From the NCBI GenBank assembly GCA_023105745.1, contig JALGQZ010000009.1, positions 12,944,564-13,008,563 of the forward strand: a stretch of DNA of 64,000 nt, given 5' to 3'. How positions within the stretch are numbered: position 1 is the stretch's first letter; the number at the start of each line of letters is the position of its first letter. Position numbers and translations under genes: made by a program. The notes under the pieces were generated by a model. That model saw only the letters and a list, made by a program, of their open reading frames with translations. It did no database searches and was not told where the DNA came from. The stretch comes from Austropuccinia psidii (Eukaryota; Basidiomycota; Pucciniomycetes; Pucciniales; Sphaerophragmiaceae). Shown in pieces: positions 49,153-60,645 of the stretch.

Positions 49153-49232
49153 ATTATTATTATTATAATATTATTTAATTTTTAAAATAATATTTTTTTT
49201 ATTTTTTATTTTTTTTTTTATTAAAATTAATA
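48980..49232. repeat. Long near-perfect inverted repeat
   Basis: Left arm 48980-49059 and right arm 49151-49232 are reverse complements apart from one substitution and small differences in homopolymer length. A T-run (49060-49088) and an A-run (49113-49150) extend the pairing inward to a 24-base loop (49089-49112, ATAATAACTAAACC...). The total stem is about 110 bp. It lies in a tract of poly-T and poly-A. It could be a foldback element, a replication-generated palindrome or a sequencing/assembly artefact. No coding content. Confidence 0.85.
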
Positions 49233-49259
49233 AAATTTTTATATTTTAAGAAAAAAATT

Positions 49260-49297
<38 letters not shown>

Positions 49298-49916
49298 ATA
49301 AGTTTTTTTTTTTTTTAAAAAAAAATAATAGTTTTTTTTTTTTTTTTAAAAAAATAATAGTTTTTTTTTTTTTTTTTTTTTTTTGAAAATAACAGTTTTT
49401 TTTCTTTTTTTTTTTTTTTAAAAAAAAATTGAAAATAAATAATTAATTTAATTTAATTTTAAATTAATAAAAAAAAAAAAAAAATTAAAAAAAATAAATG
49501 AAGAAAAAAAAAAAAAATTATTATTATTATTTTTTTTTAAAAATATTATAAATATATATATATATATATATATATTTAAATTTATTTATTTCAATTAATT
49601 TTTTTTTAATTTTTTTTAAAAATCTTAAAAAAAAAAAAAAGTTTTATTATTAGAATTACTCTATTACTATTATTACTACTATTACTACAAAAAAAAAAAA
49701 AGAAAAAAGGTATAATTAATTAACTTTAAAAAAAAAAAATTAATTAATTAATTAATTATTTTAATTTATTGAAAAAAAAAAAAAATTATTATTTATAAAA
49801 TTACTTTTAAATTTTAAATTTTAATTTTTTTTTTTTTTTTTTAATAAGAAAATAAAAAAAAAGGGTTAAATCTTAAAATAAAAATTAATTTTTTTTTTTT
49901 TTTTTTTTTTAAAGAA

Positions 49917-49955
<39 letters not shown>

Positions 49956-52049
49956 TGAAATAATGAGAAATAAAATAATAATAATAATATTTTTATATAT
50001 ATATATATATTAATTTTATAATTTTTTTTTTTCAATTAATTAATTAATCTTAAGAAAAAAAAATCAAATTGAAAATTAAAGTTTTTTTCTTTTTTTTTAA
50101 ATTAATAAAATTAAAATTAAATTTTTAAAATATAATAAATTCAAAAAATAAAATAAAATAAAATATTATTAAATTAATTTATTAATTAGTTTAATAATTA
50201 AATTTTAAGATATTATTTCCTTTGAATATTATTAGAATATTAGAATAAAGATACTAAGAGGAAATGAAATTATCTTAAAACTAAATAAAAACAAAATAAA
50301 AAAATTAAATTATTCCATTTTTTCTATTTTTTGATCCTTCTGGATGGATATTAAACCATCTTTATCTATATTATTATACTATTATGATTTCTCAAATGTT
50401 TATGGGATCAAATTTGAAGAAGAAAATCATAATTTGATATAGTGAGATTTTTAATTTGACTATAAATCAAATAATTCATTCAATTTAAAACAGATTTAAA
50501 TAAAAGAAAAATTCATTAAAAAAGATTATAGAAAGATCTTATATAAATTTAATGAAAATAGAAACCTCTTAACTTGATTTACCAGATAATAAAAACAATT
50601 TTTTTTAAATACATAACTTCAAAATACTTATCCTTTAATAAAGAATTTTTTTTTGAATTTTTCCTACTCTAATTGAAACTTATTTTCAATTAAATCCTTG
50701 ACCAATTAATAATAAAGATTTTTTTACTCTAACAAAAAAAATGGTTAATTTTTTTCCATTTTTTTTTAAAATTTTAAAATTAAATTTATTCTTCTATTTC
50801 AAAAAAATTTTGTCCTTTTTTATTAAACTATAATTTTTTCTTTTTTTTTTTAAAATAATTTCCCCTTTAAAATAATTCATAATATACTAAACCACCTTTT
50901 AAAAGTTTTTTTAAATGTAATTTTAATTGAACTATTATTTTATATTATAATAAATTAAATAAAAATTCTTTAAGAAAATTTTTTTTTTATATTTTTCTCT
51001 TTATTAATTTAATTTAATTAATTTATTTATTTAAAAAAAAAAAAAAAAAATTTTTGATTAAAAATATAATTTCCGAAAAAAAAAAAAAAAAAAAAATTAA
51101 ACTCAAACTTAAACTTAATTGATTAAGTGAATTATCAAAAATTATAAAAAGAATTCTTTCAAAAAAAAAAATAAAAAAAAAAAAATTTTGAATAACTTTT
51201 TTTTTTTTATTAATTTTTGATTTTTTTTGATTTTTGTTTTTTTACTTAAGATATATAAATTAAAATAATTTTAAATATAAAAAATTCAATAAATAAATAA
51301 ATATAAAAAAATAATATTTAAAATTAATTTCTTTTTTTTTATTATAATCTTTTTAATTAAATTTAGTTCTATTCTTCTTCTTATTATTCTTATTCTTATT
51401 AAATCTATTTAATTCATAAATAAGTTTCATAATTGTTTTTTCTTTGTTATTAATATTCTATAATTCTTTATTTTTATTTTTTAATTATCAAAATTTTTGA
51501 TATAAAAAAAAAAACCAATTATGAAAAAATTATATTCAATTCAAATATTCAAATATTCCAAAAAAAAAAGAAAAAGGAAAATAAATAAATAAAATCAAAT
51601 TAAATTTAACTTTCATATTGATGAGATTCTATCAAAAAAAATAACCCATTTTTTTGTTTGTTTGTTTTTTTCTTTAAACTTTTTTTACTTAAAGAAATAA
51701 ATGATTTTTAATTCTCTTAATCTTTTATATATTTATTAAATACACCCAAAATATTTCCCATTTAGGTATCAAAAAAATTTCATGAAAGTAATAGACATAA
51801 AGCTTGAGGAATCAAAACTATTCTTTTTGGATCATAGCCTTATTTAATGGAATTTGAAGTAATAAGGAATTTTGAACAAAAAGTTTAGCCAAAATTAGTG
51901 CTGAAATTTTTAATAAATTTCTTTATCATAGTTATTTTATTCTAAGATAAATGTTCATTTTTTTTTAGTAAAATCAAATGGGAGGTCTTTTCAATAAAAG
52001 GATTTGGATAAGAATTTTACAAACACCATCTTAAGTGATTGTTGTCATC
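49233..52049. other. Extremely A+T-rich low-complexity DNA
   Basis: Alternating poly-T and poly-A runs (49260-49420), (AT)n at 49554-49575, (TTA)n at 49917-49955 and (AT)n at 49994-50010. Small less extreme patches near 50210-50420 and 51760-52040 have no open frame. No gene seen. Confidence 0.65.
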
Positions 52050-54809
52050 TTTATTTTTATTTATTTTTATTTATTTTTATTTATTTTTATTTATTTTTAT
52101 TTATTTTTATTTATTTTTATTTATTTTTATTTATTTTTATTTATTTTTATTTATTTTTATTTATTTTTATTTATTTTTATTTATTTTTATTTATTTTTAT
52201 TTATTTTTATTTATTTTTATTTATTTTTATTTATTTTTATTTATTTTTATTTATTTTTATTTATTTTTATTTTTATTTATTTTTATTTATTTTTATTTAT
52301 TTTTATTTATTTTTATTTATTTTTGTTTATTTTTATTTATTTTTATTTATTTTTATTTATTTTTATTTATTTTTATTCATTTTTATTTATTTTTATTTAT
52401 TTTTATTTATTTTTATTTATTTTTATTTATTTTTATTTATTTTTATTTATTTTTATTTATTTTTATTTATTTTTATTTATTTTTATTTATTTTTATTTAT
52501 TTTGATTTATTTTGATTTATTTTGATTTATTTTGATTTATTTTGATTTATTTTGATTTATTTTGATTTATTTTGATTTATTTTGATTTATTTTGATTTAT
52601 TTTGATTTATTTTTATTTATTTTTATTTATTTTTATTTATTTTTATTTATTTTGATTTATTTTTATTTATTTTTATTTATTTTTATTTATTTTTATTTAT
52701 TTTTATTTATTTTGATTTATTTTGATTTATTTTTATTTATTTTTATTTATTTTTATTTATTTTTATTTATTTTTATTTATTTTTATTTATTTTTATTTAT
52801 TTTTATTTATTTTTATTTATTTTTATTTATTTTTATTTATTTTCATTTATTTTGATTTATTTTGATTTATTTTGATTTATTTTGATTTATTTTGATTTAT
52901 TTTGATTTATTTTGATTTATTTTGATTTATTTTTATTTATTTTGATTTATTTTGATTTATTTTTATTTATTTTTATTTATTTTTATTTATTTTTATTTAT
53001 TTTTATTTATTTTTATTTATTTTTATTTATTTTTATTTATTTTTATTTATTTTTATTTATTTTTCTTTATTTTTATTTATTTTTATTTATTTTTATTTAT
53101 TTTTATTTATTTTTATTTATTTTTATTTATTTTTATTTATTTTTATTTATTTTTATTTATTTTTATTTATTTTTATTTATTTTTATTTATTTTTATTTAT
53201 TTTTATTTATTTTTATTTATTTTTATTTATTTTTATTTATTTTTATTTATTTTTCTTTATTTTTCTTTATTTTTCTTTATTTTTATTTATTTTTATTTAT
53301 TTTTATTTATTTTTATTTATTTTTATTTATTTTTCTTTATTTTTATTTATTTTTATTTATTTTTATTTATTTTTATTTATTTTTATTTATTTTTATTTAT
53401 TTTTATTTATTTTTATTTATTTTTATTTATTTTTATTTATTTTTATTTATTTTTATTTATTTTTATTTATTTTTATTTATTTTTATTTATTTTTATTTAT
53501 TTTTATTTATTTTTATTTATTTTTCTTTATTTTTATTTATTTTTCTTTATTTTTATTTATTTTTATTTATTTTTATTTATTTTTATTTATTTTTATTTAT
53601 TTTTATTTATTTTTATTTATTTTTATTTATTTTTATTTATTTTTATTTATTTTTATTTATTTTTATTTATTTTTATTTATTTTTAGTTATTTTTAGTTAT
53701 TTTTAGTTATTTTTAGTTATTTTTATTCATTTTTATTTTTATTTATTTTTATTCATTTTTATTTATTTTTTATTATTTTTATTTATTTTGATTTATTTTT
53801 ATGTATTTTTATTTTTATTTATTTTTATTTATTTTTATTCATTTATTTTTATTTATTTTTATTTATTTTCATTTTTATTCATTTTTATTTATTTTTATTT
53901 ATTTTTATTTATTTTTTATTATTTTTTATTATTTTTATTTATTTTTATTTATTTTTATTTATTTTTATTTATTTTTATGTATTTTTATGTATTTTTATTT
54001 TTTTTTATTTTTTTTTATTTTTTTTTATTTTTTTTTATTTTTTTTTATTTTTTTTTATTTTTTTTTATTTTTTTTTATTTTTTTTTATTTTTTTTTATTT
54101 TTTTTTATTTTTTTTTATTTTTTTTTATTTTTTTTTATTTTTTTTTATTTTTTTTTATTTTTTTTTATTTATTTTTATTTATTTTTATTTATTTTTATTT
54201 TTTTTATTTATTTTTATTTATTTTTATTTATTTTTATTTATTTTTATTTATTTTTATTTATTTTTATTTATTTTTATTTATTTTTATTTATTTTTATTTA
54301 TTTTTATTTATTTTTATTTATTTTTAGTTATTTTTAGTTATTTTTATTCATTTTTATTCATTTTTATTTTTATTTATTTTTATTCATTTTTATTCATTTT
54401 TATTTTTATTTATTTTTATTCATTTTTATTCATTTTTATTCATTTTTATTCATTTTTATTCATTTTTATTCATTTTTATTCATTTTTATTCATTCTTATT
54501 TATTTTTTATTTATTTTTTATTTATTTTTTATTTATTTTTTATTTATTTTTTATTATTTTTATTTATTTTTATTTATTTTTATTTATTTTTATTTATTTT
54601 GAATTATTTTTAATTATTTTTAATTATTTTTAATTATTTTTCTTTATTTTTGTTTATTTTTAATTATTTTTAATTATTTTTAATTATTTTGAATTATTTT
54701 TAATTATTTTTGATTATTTTTAATTATTTTTAATTTTTTTTAAATCTTTTTATTCATTTTTATTTATTTTTATTTATTTTTATTTATTTTTATTTATTCT
54801 TATTTATTT
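52050..54809. repeat. 2.76-kb minisatellite with a 10-bp unit (TTTATTTTTA)
   Basis: About 275 tandem decamers. Most are TTTATTTTTA. Variants are clustered: G-variants (TTTATTTTGA) at 52500-52610 and 52850-52960, C-variants around 53060, 53255-53340 and 53520-53550, poly-T variants with a single A at 54000-54160, C-containing ATTCATTTTT at 54405-54495, and AATTATTTTT at 54600-54725. The 10-bp register is mostly kept through these changes, with 11-bp units near 54500-54550 and a few short insertions. The unit has no stop codon in any forward frame and 10 is not a multiple of three. All three frames therefore stay open for up to 264 codons with the same Phe/Ile/Tyr/Leu peptide cycle. These frames are not genes. 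Confidence 0.95.
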
Positions 54810-57800
54810 CAAAATCAAGTTTAAAAAATCATTTATAATCTCTTCAATTTTCATATTTTTATAATTTTCTCAATCTTTATATGTTTTTTTGTTTTTGTAA
54901 TTTTTACAATATTTCAAAAAACAAGGTTTTCTTCCCTTTGATCGACTTGTTTTTTTGTTTTTTTATTCTTTTTCTTAAAAGATTATTATTTAATTAATAA
55001 TTAATAGTAACTAGGAGCTATTCAAGTAATTTAGAAGTAATGAGATGAGTTTTTTCTTTGTCAACAAAAGAAGTAAAAAAAAATACAAAATCAAAATGAC
55101 CTAAAATGTTTTGAAAAAAATTGAGTTTTGTTTTATGCAAAAGAATGATCCTAAAGAATTTCAAATGTAAAATCAAAAAATCAAAACTATTTTCAATTTT
55201 ATTTTTAAAAAAAATGTGGCATAAGGCTCAAGGATCGGCCTAGGTGTTTTAATTTTTTTTAATTTTTTTTGATTATTTTCAAAAACTAAAAGAATTCATT
55301 TTGAAAACCTTTTAAAAAACTGTTTGTTTTCCAAGTGATGATTCCAAAAAAATTCCTCTTTTTTATCTTTATCTATGATCCAAGATTTATTTTTTCATTT
55401 CTTAATCTCTCATTTCTCACTTTATTACTATATTTCTGAAGATTAGAACTTTTATACTTTTCCTTATTTTTTGTCTTAAAAATTCAGGCACACAAGCTTT
55501 TAAGTATCAATTATAGAAAAATAGAAACTATGATAGATTTCCCCCTGATTTTTTGAGCTTAAATTGTTATTTCATACAATGGATATTTTTTTTTTCAAAA
55601 GACACTTTTGATTAGGTGTAAACCCATTAAAGTGATTGTTAAACTAATTAATACCAAGGCTTCAAAAAAATTGAAACAGTCAAGGATACCAATCAAATTT
55701 TTAGTTTAAAATATATATTAATTTATATTTCCTTGGTCATGGATAAAGCATTCAGAGTTTGGCTCATTTATTTAACATGTCAAAATGAAAATAATATAAA
55801 ATATTTTTAAAAAGTGATTGATTCAATAATTCTTGTTCTGCGTTATTATAGCATAAGGTGATTGATTTCTCACTGATTCATGACTGATTAATATAGCTTA
55901 TGTGGCCTTTTTTTAGGTATACAACACTTTTTGATATCTATGCATGAGCTTCCATTGATTAGAAATATGAAAGACAAAAGGGAATTAGATGGGACCAATA
56001 TCCCGATTCCTCCACCATCAAATGATACATTGAAGTCTTAATTTAATAAAGAGGGGTAAGATTATATTGTTGTCCAGTTTATAATTTATGATTTATTCAA
56101 AATGACCTTGATTCCAGATTGATGGTAGTCTCCCAGGGACAATACACAATAGTAATGATTTTCAGAAATAACATCTTTGGAGGAAGTTGATGTGTGGAAA
56201 ACATGTGTTTCCAGTGTATCTAAAGCATATTGGGGATTTTTTATAGAATTAAAATAAAGCTATATTAATGACAAACATAAATACCAAATATTGAGAACAA
56301 AAAAAATCATCTTTATCCATTATTCAACTTGATGAGATTGGATATAAGAGTTTTGAATTTCATAAACTGATGAATTGATTGTTTTTAATTAAGAATTTTT
56401 GTTAAATGTGAAAGTGAGAAATTAAGAAACTTATTTTTATTTTTATTGGAACCACAATATCTCAATCTGATACTTGAATAAGAACTCACAGTTGTATGAA
56501 TTATGCTTCATAAGGAATTAAATATTTATTCCTTCTCATATTTGAAATTATCTCATTAATAATTAGGGATAATAAAAGTATATTTTTTTTACTTAGAAAT
56601 CCTCATTTATATTTATTTATAAGAATGATAAATAGTGAAATTGACCTTTTGAAAAATAAACTATGAAATGGGCCATAAAATTGAAAGAGAAATCTGAAAG
56701 ATGGAAAAATTCCTCAAAAGATTTCAGAATTATTAAGGGTATGTTAAATAAAAAATGTGGAAGAAAGTTTTAGAAATTTTCAAAAATAATTCAAATAAGG
56801 TAAAGTAGAAAGAGGGAGTTTTTTTCCAAAAGGTTAAATGAAGAAGGTTGAAACTTATAGATTTTGATTTAATGAAAAAATCAAGATAATAAATAAAAGA
56901 AAACTCATAATTCTGATATAATACAGTAGGCAAAAGCCAAATAAAAATTAAATTTGAATAGAAAAATACAAAATATAATAATAAAATAAACTTGAAATTG
57001 TAAAAAAAACTGAAATTCAAATATCAAAAATGGAAATAATAAAAAATAAAATTATTTTTTGCAAATTTTATTTCCTAAAACTGGGTATATTAAAACCTGT
57101 AATTGTAGAAAAAATTCTCATAGAAATAATCTGTTTATTCTGAAGTTTTTTCTCCTTGAATTAGTCTTCTTCTCTTTTTTTCTCTTTACGCCTTTGAATT
57201 TCTTAAATTATTTGTTTTTATTTTTACTCCTCCCTCTTTTTTTAATACTTAACTATTCTTTTTGACTCTTGGGTTTTTATTCATAAGGATATTTGGAAAT
57301 TAAAATGAAATTTTATCAAAAGAATAACCTTAAGGGGCCTTAATTTAAGTAAAGCAGATTATGGGTGTAAGCTTGAGTCACTAAATTGAAGGCTAAGGAA
57401 ATTTCTATTAGACTACAAATAAAGCCTCAAATCAAATAGAAAAAGGAAGACCAATGAAGATTAATTATTCTATTTTCAGCAATTGGAGAGAGATCAAATA
57501 GCTAAAAAGGTAAATAAGTAACAATTATTAGGTAAAGGTGGAAGTATAGAGATTTCAGAAAGCTATACATTTTTAGGCTAAATAAGATCATGATAAAAAT
57601 CATACGAGATACTCCTTTTTTTGGATTTGGGAAGTTGAAAATAAGCTATTAGAGATTATTATGGAATCTTTAATATATTGCATCAATCTGGAAAGAACAA
57701 TTCATGTATTTATACCTTGGAATAAATTTTTCAAAATGCATAAAAATAAAAAAAGGAAAATTACCACCTAATGAAAGACATCTCATTAAATATCCTTGAG

Positions 57801-58746
57801 AAAAAGTGTTAGGTGTGTTTAATAGAGCTAATTTAAATGAGATGAGCTAATTTGGAATCATTTTTAGACAATAAAAGATTCATTTTATGAACTTGGAAGT
57901 GGGGGGTTATATTTTTAGCTACAATTTCATCATATGGAAATTAAGGTGACTATTGAGAAAATATTTTAACATGAAGTATAAAATCTTTTTTTTAATCAGC
58001 TTATAAATTATTTCAGAAACTAAATATCAAGAATCCAGGAATCCATTAAGTTGGAATAAGGAGAATTTTCCCATTCAAGCTGTCAATCACATAATGTTGA
58101 AAATGGAAAGCAAGGAAACATTTAAATCAATGATAGAAAATTTTCTAAATAAAATGAACAATCTAGTATTAAATATTAGAAGTCTATGATGAGAAGAGAA
58201 AATAAATATTTGAAGTGATAAACAGGAAATTATGTTAAGAAAAGGGAAGGGTTTGGGAAGAATCAATATCTTATGGAAAAATTCAGAAGTGGGAATAAAG
58301 TTTCATTTAGTTAGTTCTTTATGAAAAAATTCTCAAAATATTGGAGAGATAGTCCTTTTACTAATATCAGGAATAGTAAAATGAAAGACCTTTTGACTCC
58401 TTTGATGATGATATTAGAAAAAGGAGAGGGCTTAGAAGAGGAGAAAGATAAAATCCAGAAATCCCAAGATGAGGAGAGAGAAATTTTATGGAATGAGAAC
58501 AAAGAATAAAGACAAATAAACAACAGAAAATTCAGGAAGAGTATTAAAGAAGAAGTGATAATATGTATTTGTACATGATGGCTATTTTTTTAAAAAATGA
58601 CAGGAATTCCTTTTGATGAGCCTCCTTCTCGTTTATTTAATTAATAATAGATTTTTATTTGAAATGGCTTATATATATTTTTGATTGTCTTATAGGTATC
58701 TTATTCAGTTTATGAAAGAATTTAAATCTCCGGATTTATGGAAAAT
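54810..58746. other. A+T-rich intergenic DNA, no gene supported
   Basis: 55900-56240 is somewhat less A+T-rich. It holds a short forward frame (MHELPLIRNMKDKRELDGT..., about 55944-56041) that is too brief to assign, although ELDGTN-like words occur in copia gag proteins. Frames at 56733-57020 (-), 57059-57265 (+), 58311-58523 (-) and 58321-58509 (+) are Phe/Leu- or Lys/Glu-rich and lack motifs. They are probably chance in A+T-rich DNA. Confidence 0.5.
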
Positions 58747-60285
58747 TTTTAGCCTGTGACTCAAAGCTAGAGCAATGGAATTACATTCAAAACTACCATA
58801 AACATGGCACAAAAGAAGGATTGAAATTAACAACTTACAGATTTATTAAATTAAATAAATTACAATAAGTCCAAAAAAAAAAGAAACAGAGCCTAGAAAA
58901 TTTAGTTTGTGAATATGAACATCTGAGATAGAAAACCTTCCCCTTTCATAAAATATTATTCTTATAGCCCAACAATAAGAATCAACCAATTTATTAATTT
59001 TGTTAAATCTTTCTTAGAATAAACCTTAATATTCACCTCTTATCCAAAAATTAGAGGCTTTACCCCAGACCCAAAAAATTGGGTCTTTTATCAAGACTAT
59101 CAATGAGGGATATCTAATGGTACCGCTTCCAATAATGTAGCACCACTGGATCAAAAATTACCATAAAAATATTTTCTTACCTCTCATCTAGCTTCCGTAG
59201 TTTTCATAAGATACCTTCCAAACAAAATATTTCTTGGAAGCTCTAGAGAAGGGCTACATAGGAATGTAAATATTAACCCTTTGTATTAAACAGCTCAAAG
59301 GGAATTGACATTTTCTTCTTAGAATAAGAAAAATAATATTTTGAAAGAAAGTAAAAATACTTCAAACTTGTATATCTTTGGAATACTTGATCCAAGGTGT
59401 GCCATATGTACAACCATTATGTGGAGCTCAATTGTGGATAACATCTAAGCTACTGTTGAGCTCTTTATTTTAAAAACTGACAAATTAATAAAATATTTGA
59501 GGTTGAGCTCTCACCCCAGGTGGTATTGTGGGATAATATCCAATACATCTGAATTATGAGGCTTTAAAGCCGCCATAAGGCTGTTCATCTGTTAATTAAT
59601 CACGATACTGGTAATACCGCTCTACTGAAGCCTGTATGGAGTAGGACTGTGGTAATTTATTACATAAAATTGAATCATGAGGTGTCAAAATCATTCAATT
59701 TGTGCTCTTATGTTGATTACTAATAACTTTAGTAATAAGGGTCCCAAGATGATATTTTTATATAATTGGATGATTTTTAGCTTTTAAAATAAACATGGAC
59801 CTTCCATGGTTCAAAATATTCACTTTATGTGAATAGAAAAGGCTGGGATGTGGTTCTAAAACGAAATTTAGAAATAAGTACAGGTGGTATTAATGTTTTG
59901 AATCACGAAAGAAACCACTTGAGTGGAATATTTCAGTCCACCGATGTTGTTATGGGTTATCCACCTCTTTCCACCCTTATATGAGATAAAAGGAGGATTC
60001 CCCCCTGTGAAAGCCCCCCTATAATCTTATCAGATTATTCTTATTTTGTTAGACTGTCTTACACAGAAGTAACTTTTAGATTATTCAAGATATACTTAAA
60101 ATATTAACTATTGTAGTAGATATTATAATAACACAATCAACAATGATTGCAGCCGGGGCTTTCAGAAGACTCATAACCACTATCTTTTAATGGTAGAGCT
60201 CTTTAGTTTCATTTTTACATGTAACAGTCATAGTTAAAGCTTGTTATTACTTAATAAAAGGGAGATTCAAGGAAGGATATTGACA
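58747..60285 (-). mobile_element. 3' LTR of a Ty1/copia element
   Basis: On the minus strand the LTR runs from TGTCAATATCC (60285) to a region aligning with the 3' end of the solo LTR (GTCACAGGCT, 58760-58751). Its sequence parallels the solo LTR along its whole length, for example TAGATGAGAGGT near 59195 and GGTACCATTAGATA near 59120. It lies directly downstream of the copia coding remains on the same strand. The terminal CA is not preserved. Both limits are approximate: similar starts are repeated upstream, and no clear polypurine tract precedes it. Confidence 0.7.
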
Positions 60286-60600
60286 GGAGTCAACATTCTA
60301 GTAAGTAAAAATAAAAGATGGAAGAGCAGAAAACCTTTTAGGAAGGATATTGACAGGAGTCAATATTCCAGTAAGTTTATGTAAACGAGGGGAGTGGAAG
60401 TGAACCTGTTAGGAAAAGTGAATGGAGAGCAGTACAAAATGAGGGATAATTGCATAAGGATTACTAGGTAGAGATACACAAGATAACCTTTTAGGAAGGA
60501 TATTGACAGTAGTCAATATTCCAGTAAGTATACGTCAAAGACGGGAGTGTTAACAAACCTGTTAGGCAAAGTGAATGGAGAGCAGTAAAACATGGGTAAT
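60266..60600. repeat. Tandem repeat with three TTGACAGGAGTCAA hairpins
   Basis: GGAAGGATATTGACAGGAGTCAA followed by a conserved CATTCTAGTAAGT-like tail occurs at about 60271, 60341 and 60497. The last two lie in units of roughly 155 bp that also share 'AACCTGTTAGG.AAAGTGAATGGAGAGCAGTA'. TTGAC-AGGA-GTCAA can form a five-base-pair hairpin (the third copy has one change in its loop). On the minus strand each copy contains the LTR start TGTCAATATCC, so the array looks like repeated LTR-edge sequence between the copia pol gene and its 3' LTR. Confidence 0.75.
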
Positions 60601-60645
60601 TCTAGAGATGAAATAACCTCTAATTAAATAGTAAGTACAACAGGT

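Noticed and set aside
52004..54337. Long open frames of 156-264 residues rich in Phe, Ile, Tyr and Leu
   Set aside because: They are the translation of the stop-free 10-bp minisatellite. All three forward frames give the same peptide cycle and there is no start context, intron or domain.
55944..56041. Possible copia gag fragment (ELDGTN-like)
   Set aside because: Too short, with no second motif or neighbouring LTR on this strand.
58311..58523. Overlapping 62- and 70-residue frames on opposite strands
   Set aside because: Lys/Glu-rich and its antisense; no motif, no splice signals and no repeat relationship.
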